DNA of 64,000 bases from Tetracentron sinense (Eukaryota > Streptophyta > Magnoliopsida > Trochodendrales > Trochodendraceae), in assembly GCA_015143295.1 (NCBI GenBank), contig CM026570.1:28023445-28087444 (forward strand). The letters run 5' to 3'. Position numbers and translations under genes: made by a program. This document shows, piece by piece, positions 37,520-48,600 of the stretch. The notes below the pieces were generated by a model. The model ran no database searches and was not told the origin of the DNA. It saw only the letters and a list, made by a program, of their open reading frames with translations. Positions within the stretch are counted from its first letter, which is position 1, and the number at the start of each line of letters is the position of its first letter.

Positions 37520-37840
37520 TCTAGGCATTAGAGTCCCTAGGGTCGCTTAGTACTAGATACCATAATTGAACAAGGCATTAGGTGTAGGAAAGAGTTGTAT
37601 TCCAAGTATAGACTAACAAGTTAGTCTTAGTCAAAATAGGTTGAACTTCAACCAAACTTAGAATCCTACGCTAGGAACACGACATGTATGTTATGATATG
37701 ATGTTGTATACCATGTGTGCATAAATTGTGTTGTGCTTATTAAATATGTCTGATGAATATGTATTAAGTGAATTGCGAAATTGTATTAAATGCGTATCCA
37801 AGTTAGACTCATGTGGTACTGTCGTTCTCAGGATCACATC

Positions 37841-39066
37841 ATGAGACGCGGTGCTCGGGGTCGCGGATACAATACGAGGGGAAGTGGAAGTGATGCCCCT
37901 TCCGGTGATGAGTAACCCGATTTTGCCCAAGCTTTTGCATCTATAGCCGAGACTTTGGCTATGTTAGCAGCAAGGCCGGTTGCTGTTACTCCTTCTTCGC
38001 CTCCGCCACCTCCGGCACACCATGCTTCAGGATTGGAGGCATTTAGGAGATTGCGTCCTCCTACCTTCTTCGGTACTACTGACCCCATGGTCGCCGAGGC
38101 ATGGGTGATGCAATTGGAAAAGATTTTTAGAGCGCTCCACTGCACGGATGAACAGAGAGTGGACTGGACCACCTTCGTGATGGAAGGTGCGGCCGAGCAT
38201 TGGTGGAGAGCGGCACAGAGACAGAGGGAGTCCACCAGGGCGGGGGAGCTGTGGACATGGTCGGAATTTTTGGATGTCTTCTATAAACAGTATTTTCCGG
38301 CGGCTATCAAAGAACAGAAGGAGATTGAATTCATGACTCTTGAACATGGAGAGTTGAGTGTGGCCGATTATGAGGCTACCTTCGTGGAGTTGTCGAGATT
38401 CGCACCTCACCTAATTGCATCGGAGCATATGCGAGTCAGGAAATTTGAGCGGGGATTGAAACCCTCCATTAGAGACAGGGTCTCGATGTTCCAGGTGGCT
38501 ACCTGGGGAGAGGTTGTGAGCAAGGAAAAGCTTGCCGAGAGGAATTCGGAAGAATTCTTCAAGAGAAGGGATGTGGCTCGAGGCCAATCGAGTAGTTCGG
38601 GGTCGGCAGAGAAGAGGGCTAGGGCAGCCCCATATCAGGCATCCAAGCCGATACGGTCACAGAGGCCTCCCTTGACATCACAGGTATCTCGGCCTACGAC
38701 TACACCGGTACCTCGTCCCACACTTTCATAGGCCACCCGATATGTTCCACCTTCATCCTCATCAGCATTTGAGGAGTGCTCCTATTGTGGTCGGAGTCAC
38801 CAGATTGGTGAATGTCGGAGGATTTCGGGTGGGTGCTTTCACTGTGGAGATGTGAATCACATGGTCAGGGATTACCCAAGCAGGCAGCTGCAGCCTATCC
38901 AACCCCAGGAGAGTAGGCCCCCAGTTCGACAGGATTCCCAACCGGGATCCTCACAGGCTTCTGCGTCTTGGCCTTCACGACCCACGTTATCCACTCCACC
39001 GCCTCACAGGGCAGACCAGAGGCAGGTCTTTGCCTTATCGGAAGGGGAGTTGTAATTGGCTTCAAG
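37841..39066 (+). pseudogene. gag, family A copy 1
   Basis: Start M-R-R-G-A-R-G at 37841, an A-F-A-S-I-A-E-T segment, the retrotransposon capsid region (F-R-R-L-R-P-P-T-F-F-G to E-H-W-W-R and S-V-A-D-Y-E-A-T-F) and two zinc-binding motifs near 38775-38880. Stops: TAA at 37913 and TAG at 38729; copy 2 has CAA and CAG there. The last cysteine of the second zinc knuckle is Tyr (TAC at 38873; TGC in copy 2). Near 39046-39063 the 3' end is replaced by a copy of downstream sequence, breaking the frame just before the predicted splice donor. The product would have formed the virus-like particle. Confidence 0.85.
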
Positions 39067-39202
39067 GTATGCTATCATGCTAAAGTTTTGAGTTGTAATT
39101 GGCTTCTATTATGTGATGTGATTGCTTATATGTATGACATACTACCTATACTTATGTGTTATTGTGTGAAATCTATTAACGTGAATTTAATTAATCACAC
39201 AG
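39067..39202 (+). other. Predicted intron between gag and pol, family A copy 1
   Basis: 136 bp, CAAG|GTATGC ... CACACAG|GC. It is T-rich, with ATTAAC ending 23 bases before the acceptor AG as branch-site candidate. Removing it joins the Gag frame to A-L-L-V-N-E-C-L-A-R of protease, with no residue lost relative to family B. Retained, the frame meets a stop within a few codons (TAA at intron base ~20). Confidence 0.7.
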
Positions 39203-41636
39203 GCGCGTTATTAGTGAATGAATGCCTAGCCCGAGTTTTGATCGACACAAGATCCACTCATTCATTTGTATCGCCTAGCTTTGCGAAAGGATTTTCAACC
39301 AAGTCCAATCAGTTGAAGCATGAATTGACCATCTCCACACCGCTCGGCAAGTCGGTGGATACGGACCGTATATACAGGGACTGTGTAGTCCAAGTGGGAC
39401 AGAATGAGTTGTTAGCCGACCTCATCATCCTGGACTTCCAAGACTTAGATTTCGATGTTATACTCGGTATGGATTGGCTATCGGCTCACCACGGACACGG
39501 GAAGATCATGCACGAGACCCAAGAGCGTCACAGAGATACGTAGTTTTCTCGGGCTGGCAGGCTATTATCGGAGATTTATGGAGTGATTCTTCAGTTTGGC
39601 TGCACCTCTCACTTACTTGACGAGGAAGAATGCCAAGTTTAGTTGGAGCGACAAATGCGAAGTGAGCTTTCAGGAGTTGAAGAAACGCCTCACCACGGCC
39701 CCCGTCCTTACTGTGCCATCCGGGAGTGGTGGTTTTGTGGTTTACAGTGATGCCTCGCATGTGGGGTTGGGATGTGTACTTATGCAGCACGGCAAAGTCA
39801 TTGCTTACGCCTCCAGGCAATTGAAAGAGCATGAGAAGAATTATCCCACTCACGATTTAGAGCTCGCCGCAGTTGTGTTTGCCTTGAAGATTTGGCGACA
39901 TTATCTCTATGGGGAACAGTTCGACGTATTCACGGATCATAAAAGCTTGAAGTACCTGTTCTCCCAAAAGGAATTGAATTTAAGGCAGAGGAGATGGGTA
40001 GAGTTTTTGAAAGACTACGAATGTTCCATTCAATATCATCCGGGTAAGGCGAACGTTGTAGCCGATGCTCTTAGCCGGAAGCCCACTGGACTTTTGGCGC
40101 ACATGATGCTGAGGGAATGGAGGTTGTTAGAAGATGCATCCAACCTCGACATCAGTTTTAGTCTCCCTACTTTTGGGCCAGTAATGGCTAATATCACAGT
40201 TAGGCTATATATCCTGAGCATGACGAGGGAGTTGCAGGGAATGGATGCCGAGCTATTGTCTTGCCAAGACCAGTCAGTTAAAAGTGGCAGCAAGGATTTT
40301 GCGGTGAGGGATGATGGAATTATCACTTTCAAGGAAAGAGTATGTGTCCCAGCCGATGAGAAGGTTAAACGAGAAATCTTGTACGAGGCTCACCGGTCCA
40401 AGTACACCGTTCACCCCGGGGGTACCAAGATGTATAAGGACTTGAAGAAGCACTTTTGGTGGCGAAACATGAAGCGAGAAATAGCGGAGTACGTGTCCCG
40501 ATGCTTGGTGTGCCAACAAGTCAAGGCCGAGCACAGGAGACCGGCGGGTCTGTTGCAGTCTCTCCCTATTCCCGAGTGGAAATGGGAACATATCTCTATG
40601 GACTTCATTGTGGGGTTGCCAAAGACAGTTAGAAAGACTGATGCGATATGGGTTGTTGTTGACAGACTCACGAAGTCCGCCCATTTCTTACCGTACCGGA
40701 CTACATTCAACTCAAATCAGTTAGCTGCCTTATACATCAAAGAGATAGTCCGATTGCATGGAGTACCAGTGAGCATTGTCTCAGACCGGGATCCAAGATT
40801 CACATCCAGGTTTTGGAAAAGTTTTCAGGATGCCATGGGTTCCCGACTAGACTTTAGCATGGCCTTCCATCCATAGACGGATAGGCAAACCGAGCGAGTG
40901 AATCAGATTATTGAAGACATGCTCCGTGCATGTATGCTGAACTTCAAGGGAAGTTGGGAAGATCACCTATCTTTAGTGGAATTCGCCTACAACAATAGTT
41001 ACCAGGCAAGCATACAGATGGCACCTTTTGAGGCTTTGTACGGAAGGAGTTGTAGATCCCCGTTATATTGGGATGAAGTGGGAAAGAAAAATTTTGGGCC
41101 CCAAGTTGATTGAACAAACTGCAGATAGAGTCAAGCTCATCCGGGAAAGGTTGAAGACCGCACAAGATAGACAGAAGAGCGATGCCGACAACAGAATGAG
41201 GGATCTTGAATTCCGAGTCGGTGACTTTGTTTTTGTCAAGATTTCACCGACCAAGGGTGTTATGCGATTCGGGAAAAGAGGCAAGCTTAGCCCGAGATAT
41301 GTGGGTCCGTTCGAGATCATTACTCGAGTTGGTGAGGTAGCTTACCGAGTTGCCTTGCCCGCTCACATGGCGGCGATCCACAACGTATTTCACATCTCCA
41401 TGCTTTGGAAGTATATCCCGGATCCTTCTCATGTCATCGAGCTTGATCCGATAGAGATCCGAGAGGACCTCACCCTAGTTGAACAACCGGTGCAGATCTT
41501 GGATAGGCGAGATTAAGTCTTGCGCAACAAGACCGTTCCCTTGGTCTTGGTAAGATGGCAACACCATTCAAGGGAGGAAGCTACTTGGGAACGAGAAGCC
41601 GAAGTACGAGAAAAGTACCCTCATTTATTTGTTTAA
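39203..41636 (+). pseudogene. pol (protease, RNase H, integrase, chromodomain), family A copy 1
   Basis: Protease starts at 39203 and has V-L-I-D-T-R-S where D-T-G-S is required (AGA at 39250). After G-M-D-W-L the sequence jumps to the end of reverse transcriptase, so the catalytic RT core is gone. RNase H (Y-S-D-A-S, 39740 on; F-T-D-H-K) and integrase follow, with the H-H-C-C zinc motif near 40420-40520 and D, D and E of the catalytic triad still present. TAG at 40874, a frameshift near 41090 and TAA at 41514 interrupt it. The C-terminus has the G-P-F module (V-G-P-F-E-I-I) and a chromodomain-like tail ending at 41636. Confidence 0.85.
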
Positions 41637-41714
41637 GGCCTTGACATTCCCTTGTATTTTGTTATAGTTTTACGCATGTATGTATCGTCCAAATTTCAGG
41701 GACAAAATTTTTGT

Positions 41715-41727
41715 AAGGGGGGGAGAA
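41715..41727 (+). other. Polypurine tract, family A
   Basis: AAGGGGGGGAGAA immediately before the 3' LTR start TGTAGC; it primes plus-strand DNA synthesis. Confidence 0.9.
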
Positions 41728-41936
41728 TGTAGCACCCCGGACTTTTCCAACTTTAATGAATAGCATTTTCATTACGAATTGGCCTTTCTCATAGTATAAT
41801 TAATAAATAAGGGAGAAATTGGAAATTCTAAAACATCAAAAATGTCCGTTTTCGAAAGACGAATCCAACGCAAGTTGAATCGTCAAAATCGGACGAACGA
41901 GTCAAAAGATATGGTCAAAATAGTGGAACCTGCAGA

Positions 41937-42129
41937 GCACCGATCGATCGGTCCTCATCAACGATCGATCGGTCCAAAACCGATCGATCGGTGGCTATCG
42001 ACTGGTCAGAAATTTTATATGGGAAAATTTTCCAGAGAGCATGTTTTTGACCGGTCGATCGGTCAATAACACCGATCGCTCGGTCGGCAACCGATCGATC
42101 GGCCATAAGCACCGATCGCTCGGTCTATC
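41937..42129 (+). promoter_or_regulatory. Dyad-motif cluster, family A central LTR
   Basis: The same seven-copy ACCGATCGATCGGT-like cluster as at 35458-35650, with a few base differences that mostly keep the dyads. Confidence 0.65.
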
Positions 42130-42943
42130 GAGTTTTGCAGAATTTTTAGTAAGGGCGTTTTCATCTTTTGGGTGTTAACCCTTACCCATAAGGGCTTGCC
42201 CGAGCCTTTAGGGCTTCATTCACCTCACTTAAAAGGTTTTGAGAGAGAAGAAGAGAAGAGAAGGGGGATTTACATCTAGGGTTTTCCACTTGAGAGAATC
42301 AAGGGTTTTAGAACCCTAGAATCGTTCTAAAGTCTTGGATTCTCCAAATCCAATCTCAAGCTCGTGTGGAGTACCTCTTCCAAGCTAGGGCAGCGTTTCT
42401 ACATCATCCTCAAGGATTTTTCTTTTCCTTTTCAAGGTTAGTACACTCTTCCTAGTTACTTTGGTAATAACCTAGGATTTTCCTAAGTAAATATGTGTTA
42501 GATCTTCCCCATTGCTCCCTTGTGTTGGTATATGCTAAGTCCCTGAAACATAAACAAGATAATACAAACAAATGGTGGAATGTATGAATGGATGAGGAGT
42601 GGAGGCGATTGGATGCCATGTTGTGATGTATTGAATGATGGAAAAATGGTGGAAGGGCATATTACGCATAATGAACACACCCGAAGTGTTTGATGAAATG
42701 TTCGAATAAGAAAATATGAAATAACTAAAGGTAAAAAGGTTGAATACCACATGTTTGATAGAATGCATGAATAAACTAAGATTTGAAAGCATGAGTCACA
42801 TAAATGTTCCTCATTTGGCAAGTTGTATACATGTGTTTATTTCGCTTCTTAAATTCTCACGTGAGTTGGGAATTGTTAAAATGCTATATGTCATCATGAT
42901 TTCACGATTGCTATGCACGAGCACATATGTAGATGGAGGATAT

Positions 42944-43345
42944 TGTCAAGGAGGTTGGTAGCCCTGGTTAAGAGTGCTAACCTCTGGCTCATAAGAAAAG
43001 AAATGGTATTGTCAAGGAGGTTGGTAGCCCAAGGATTATACGGGTGCTAACCTCTGGCTCATAAGAAATGTATTGTACTGTCAAGGGGGTTGGTAGCCCA
43101 GGGATTATACGGGTGCTAACCCCTGGCTCATAAGAAATATATTGTACTGTCAAGGGGGTTGGTAGCCCAGGGATTATACGGGTGCTAGCCCCTAGCTCAT
43201 AAGAAATATATTGTACTGTCAAGGGGGTTGGTAGCCCAGGGATTATACGGGTGCTAGCCCCTGGCTCATAAGAAATATATTGTACTGTCAAGGAGGTTGG
43301 TAGCCCAGGGATATGCGGGTGCTAACCTCTGGCTCATAAGAAATA
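42944..43345 (+). repeat. Six tandem 69-bp hairpin modules, central LTR
   Basis: Same module number and order of GAGG/CCTC and GGGG/CCCC arms as in the 5' LTR. Confidence 0.85.
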
Positions 43346-43538
43346 TTGAAAGGATAACTCAAAGAGGTTTCGTATGATTAATAGACGTGTTTTGGTTTCA
43401 TAACAATTATACTTGATAAAACGTTTATGTATGATGTCGTTAGAAATTGATTATGAATTGTACTCCTTCTATTACTTGTATATGATGTTGTTCATTATTA
43501 CCGTTGTTGGTTAGGAGTTTGTACTCGCTGAGTATTCC

Positions 43539-43712
43539 ATGCTCAGCCGTACTTTCATGTCGGCAGGTACACGAGCTCCTCTTGACATATGTGATCCGGG
43601 TCCTTCGATAGAGAAGGACTACGGCGAGGAGGAACCTTATGAGGATCTGGTAGTCGAGCCTCGGGCTGAGGCTAGAGACTTAGACCACTGGCCCCACGGG
43701 GGTGACTATTGA
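43539..43712 (+). CDS. LTR micro-ORF, family A central LTR (acidic peptide, 57 aa)
   Basis: ATG at 43539 (in-frame ATG at 43557), TGA at 43710. This copy retains five codons (K-D-Y-G-E) missing from the 5' LTR copy and otherwise differs at few positions. The E-K-D-Y-G-E-E-E-P segment aligns with E-E-E-Y-I-E-E of family C. The frame is intact although gag and pol nearby contain several stops. The short length limits how surprising that is. Function unknown; the conserved acidic C-terminus might act as a protein-binding tail. Confidence 0.55.
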   Translation: MLSRTFMSAGTRAPLDICDPGPSIEKDYGEEEPYEDLVVEPRAEARDLDHWPHGGDY

Positions 43713-43985
43713 GCGAGATAGAGTCGTATTTTGTCATAGGTGGGCCTGTCCACCTTAGACTTAGACATGTTTTGTATATCACTATGTCCACTTGGAATAC
43801 TATAGTTTGGATCATTATAAAGAAAGGAAAAATTTGTTTGCGCTTCCGCATTTATATTTAGCTTCTGCGCTCTGATTATCATTTTTTGTACTGTATTCTC
43901 TTGTTAATTACAGGAGGGTTTGGCAGGTACGAAGTATCACACCTAAAGTACCCCTTAACTCCTAGGGGGTATTTGGGGCGTGACA

Positions 43986-45615
43986 GAGGTGGTATCAGAG
44001 CTCTAGGCATTAGAGTTCCTAGGGTCGCTTAGTACTAGATACCATAATTGAACAAGGCATTAGGTGTAGGAAAGAGTTGTATTCCAAGTATAGACTAACA
44101 AGTTAGTCTTAGTCAAAATAGGTTGAACTTCAACCAAACTTAGAATCCTACGCTAGGAACACGACATGTATGTTATGATATGATGTTGTATACCATGTGT
44201 GCATAAATTGTGTTGTGCTTATTAAATATATCTGATGAATATGTATTAAGTGAATTGCAAAATTGTATTAAATGCGTATCCAAGTTGGACTCATGTGGTA
44301 CTGTCGTTCTCAGGATCACATCATGAGACGCGGTGCTCGGGGTCGCGGATACAATACGAGGGGAAGTGGAAGTGATGCCCCTTCCGGTGACGAGCAACCC
44401 AATTTTGCCCAAGCTTTTGCATCTATAGCCGAGACTTTGGCTATGTTAGCAGCAAGGCCGGTTGCTGTTTCTCCTTCTACGCCTCCGCCACCTCCGGCAC
44501 ACCATGCTTCAGGATTGGAGGCATTTAGGAGATTGCGTCCTCCTACCTTCTTCGGTACTACTGACCCCATGGTCGCCGAGGCATGGGTGATGCAATTGGA
44601 AAAGATTTTTAGAGCGCTCCACTTCACGGATGAACAGAGAGTGGACTGGGCCACCTTCGTGATGGAAGGTGCGGCCGAGCATTGGTGGAGAGCCACACAG
44701 AGACAGAGGGAGTCCACCAGGGCGGGGGAGCTGTGGACATGGTCGGAATTTTTGGATGTCTTCTATAAACTGTATTTTCCGGCGGCTGTCAACGAACAGA
44801 AGGAGATTGAATTCATGACTATTGAACAAGGAGAGTTGAGTGTGGCCGATTATGAGGCTACCTTCGTGGAGTTGTCGAGATTCGCACCTCACCTAATTGC
44901 ATCGGAGCATATGCGAGTCAGGAAATTTGAGCAGGGATTGAAACCCTCCATTAGAGACAGGGTCTCGATGTTCTAGGTGGCTACCTGGGGAGAGGTTGTG
45001 AGCAAGGCGAAGCTTGCCGAGAAGAATTCGGAAGAATTCTTCAAGAGAAGGGATGTGGCTCGAGGCCAATCGAGTAGTTCGGGGTCGGCAGAGAAGAGGG
45101 CTAGGGCAGCCCCATATCAGGCATCCAAGCCGATACGGTCACAGAGGCCTCCCTTGACATCACAGGTATCTCGGCCTACCACTACACCGGTACCTCATCC
45201 CACACTTTCACAGGCCACCCGATATGTTCCACCTTCATCCTCATCCGCATTTGAGGAGTGCTCCTATTGTGGTCGGAGTCACCGGATTGGTGAATGTCGG
45301 AGGATTTCAGGTGGGTGCTTTCACTGTGGAGATGTGAATCACATGGTCAGGGATTGCCCACGCAGGCAGCTGCAGCCTATCCAACCCCAGGGGAGTAGGT
45401 CCCCAGTTCGACAGGATTCCCAGCCGGGATCCTCACAGGCTTCTGCGTCTAGGCCTTCACGACCCACGTTATCCACTCCACCGCCTCGCAGGGCAGACCA
45501 GGGGCAGGTCTTTGCCTTATCGGAACGGGATGCACGTACATCTGACGATGTCGTGCAAGGTATGCTATCATGCTAAAGTTTTGAGTTGTAATTGGCTTCT
45601 ATTATGTGATGTGCT
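43986..45615 (+). mobile_element. Truncated second internal region of family A (copy 2)
   Basis: Primer-binding site TGGTATCAGAGC at 43990-44001, leader and gag follow the central LTR. The copy ends at 'tattatgtgatgtg' inside the predicted intron, where copy 1 continues 'attgcttat'. Satellite resumes at once with 'cttaatttgggcaccgag'. Pol and the third LTR are missing. Confidence 0.9.
44323..45559 (+). pseudogene. gag, family A copy 2 (one stop)
   Basis: Start M-R-R-G-A-R-G at 44323; the frame runs to the predicted donor after D-V-V-Q-G. The only interruption is TAG at 44974, where copy 1 has CAG. It contains the capsid region, a first C-x2-C...H...C cluster (C-S-Y-C-G-R-S-H-R-I-G-E-C) and a canonical C-x2-C-x4-H-x4-C knuckle (C-F-H-C-G-D-V-N-H-M-V-R-D-C), followed by a Pro/Ser/Gln-rich linker. 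This is the best preserved gag in the window. It would bind genomic RNA and form the capsid; with the stop it would yield only the N-terminal half. Confidence 0.9.
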
Positions 45616-48600
45616 TAATTTGGGCACCGAGAATTCCAAAATGAATGTTTCTAAAGTATGTTTTGTCCTAAACATTCCACCTTCCACCAAATCCAAACCG
45701 GGGTTCGGATTTCGATCTTGTTTCTTCTAGCATGTGTATTTTGATATATCCTAAGTGTTGAAGTTGTTTTCTAGGAAATCCAAGGCCTTTTGCCCAATTT
45801 GGGCACCGAGAAGGCCGAAATCCATGTTTCTCAGGTATAAACTGGCCTAAACCTACCATCTTCCACGGAATCCAAAACGGGGGTCGGATTTCGATCCTAT
45901 TTCTTCTAGCAATTGTACTTCAATATATCCTAAGTGTTGGAGTTGGTTTTGAGGAAATCCGGGGCTGTTTGCCCGATTTGGGTAACGTGAAGGCCGAAAT
46001 CCATGTATGTTTCTCAAGTATACTTCGGCGTAAACTAACAAACGCCCGCCAAATTCAAACTGGGGGTCGAATTTTGATACCATTCCTTATAGCACATGTG
46101 TTTTAATATATCCTAAGTGGTAGAGTTGGTTTCGAGGGAATCTGAGGCCGTTTGCCTTATTTGGTCACCGAGAAGGTTGAAATCCATGTTTGTCAAGTAT
46201 GCTTTTGCCTAAACCTACCACCTTCCATCAAATCAAAACCGGGGGTCGGATTTTGATACCGTATCTTATAACGCATTTATTTTAAAAAATCCTAAGCATT
46301 AGACTTGGTTTCGAGAGAATCCGAGGCTGTTTGCATTATTTGGGCACCGAAAAGGCCGAAAGCCATGTTTCTCAAGTATGCTATAGCCTACACCAACCAC
46401 CTTCCACCAAATGCAAACCGGGGGTCAGATTTTGATGCTGTATCTTCTTGGGGATGTATTTCAATATATTCTAAATGTTGGAGTTGGTTTTAAGGAAATC
46501 CGAGGCCGTTTGCCCAATTTGGGCACCGAGAAAGCCGAAATCCATGTTTCTCAAGTATGCTTTGGCCTAAACCTACCACCTTTCACTAAATCCAAACCGA
46601 GGATCAGATTTTAATCCCATTTCTTTTAGTATGTGTATTTCAATATATCCTAAGTGTTGGAGTTGTTTTCGAGGGAATCCGAGGCCTTTGCCCAATTTGG
46701 GCACCAAGATGGCCGAAATCCATGTTTCTCAAGTACGTATTGGCATAAACCTACCACCTTCCTCCAAATCCAAACCGGAGGTTAGGATTTTGATCCCATT
46801 TCTTCTCGCATGTGTATTTCAATATATCCTAAGTGTTGGAATTGTTTTCGAGAGAATCTGAGGCCGTTTGACCGATTTGGGCATCGAGAGGGCCGAAATC
46901 CATGTTTCTCAAGTATGCATTGGAATAAACGTACCACCTTCCACCTTCCACCAATTCCAAACTGGGGGTCGGATTTTGATACCATTTCTTATAGCGCATG
47001 TATTTTAATATATCCTAAGTGTTAGAGTTGGTTTCAAGGGAATCTAAGGCTGTTTGCCTTATTTAGGCACCGAGAAGGCCAGAAGCAGTGTTTCTCAAGT
47101 ATGCTTTGGCCTAAACCTACCACCTTTCATCAAATCCAAACTGAGGGTCCAATTTCGATCCTGTTTCTTCTTGGGCATGTATTTCAATATATCCTAAATA
47201 TTGGAGTTGGTTTCAAGGGAATCCGAGGACGTTTTCCCAATTTGGACAACGAGAAGGCCAAAATCCATGTTTCTCAAGTATGCTTCGGCATAAACCTACC
47301 ACCTTCCACCAAATCCAAACCGGGGGTCGGATTTCGATACCATTCTTATAGTGCATGTATTTTAATATATCCTAATCGTTAGACTTGGTTTCAAGGGTAT
47401 CCAAGTCCATTTGCCTTATTTGGGCACTGAGAAGGCCGAGGGCCAAGTTTCTGAGATATGCTTTGGCCAAACCTACCACCTTCTACCAAATCCAAACCGG
47501 GGGTCGGATTTTGATTCCGTTTCTTCTTAGGCATGTATTTCAATATATCCAAAATATTGGAGTTGGTTTCAAGGGAATCTGAGGCCGTTTGCCCAATTTG
47601 GGCACCGAGAAGGCCGAAATCCATGTTTTTCAAGTATGCTTTGGCCTAAACCTACCACCTTCCACCCAATCCAAACCGGGGGTCGGATTTCAATCCTGTT
47701 TCTTCTAGCCCATCTATTTCAATATATCCTAAGTGTTGGAGTTGGTTTTAAGGAAATCCGAGGCCGTTTGCCCAATTTGGGCACCGAGAAAGCCGAAATC
47801 CATGTTTCTCAAGTATGCTTTGGCCTAAACCTACCACCTTTCACCAAATCCAAACCGAGGATCAGATTTTAATCCCATTTCTTTTAGTATGTGTATTTCA
47901 ATATATCCTAAGTGTTGGAGTTGTTTTCGAGGGAATCCGAGGCCTTTGCCCAATTTGGGCACCAAGATGGCCGAAATCCATGTTTCTCAAGTACGTATTG
48001 GCATAAACCTACCACCTTCCTCCAAATCCAAACCGGAGGTTAGGATTTTGATCCCATTTCTTCTCGCATGTGTATTTCAATATATCCTAAGTGTTGGAAT
48101 TGTTTTCGAGAGAATCTGAGGCCGTTTGACCGATTTAGGCATCGAGAGGGCCGAAATCCATGTTTCTCAAGTATGCATTGGAATAAACGTACCACCTTCC
48201 ACCTTCCACCAATTCCAAACTGGGGGTCGGATTTTGATACCATTTCTTATAGCGCATGTATTTTAATATATCCTAAGTGTTAGAGTTGGTTTCAAGGGAA
48301 TCTAAGGCTGTTTGCCTTATTTAGGCACCGAGAAGGCCAGAAGCAGTGTTTCTCAAGTATGCTTTGGCCTAAACCTACCACCTTTCATCAAATCCAAACT
48401 GAGGGTCCAATTTCGATCCTGTTTCTTCTTGGGCATGTATTTCAATATATCCTAAATATTGGAGTTGGTTTCAAGGGAATCCGAGGACGTTTTCCCAATT
48501 TGGACAACGAGAAGGCCAAAATCCATGTTTCTCAAGTATGCTTCGGCATAAACCTACCACCTTCCACCAAATCCAAACCGGGGGTCGGATTTCGATACCA

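Larger units (their letters stand above)
35249..43985 (+). mobile_element. Tekay/Del-type chromovirus, family A copy 1
   Basis: A Ty3/gypsy element with 5' LTR 35249-37503, primer-binding site, gag, a predicted intron, truncated pol, polypurine tract and 3' LTR 41728-43985. Long LTRs (~2.26 kb) and a chromodomain-like tail after integrase place it in the Tekay/Del chromovirus group. The LTRs are nearly identical by eye, so insertion is recent, yet the coding region has several stops, a frameshift and a deletion of reverse transcriptase. It sits in satellite after 'gccgtttg'. A second internal region follows the 3' LTR directly. Confidence 0.9.
41728..43985 (+). mobile_element. Central LTR of family A (3' LTR of copy 1, 5' LTR of copy 2)
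   Basis: 2,258 bp, nearly identical to 35249-37503. It is followed by its own primer-binding site and a second gag, so it serves two internal regions. Such LTR-int-LTR-int arrays usually arise by recombination between LTRs. Confidence 0.9.

Noticed and set aside
39067-39202. Gag-protease gap explained as programmed frameshift
   Set aside because: The gap is 136-142 bases of T-rich sequence without similarity to coding sequence, with splice-like ends in both families; no slippery site or pseudoknot is needed or seen.
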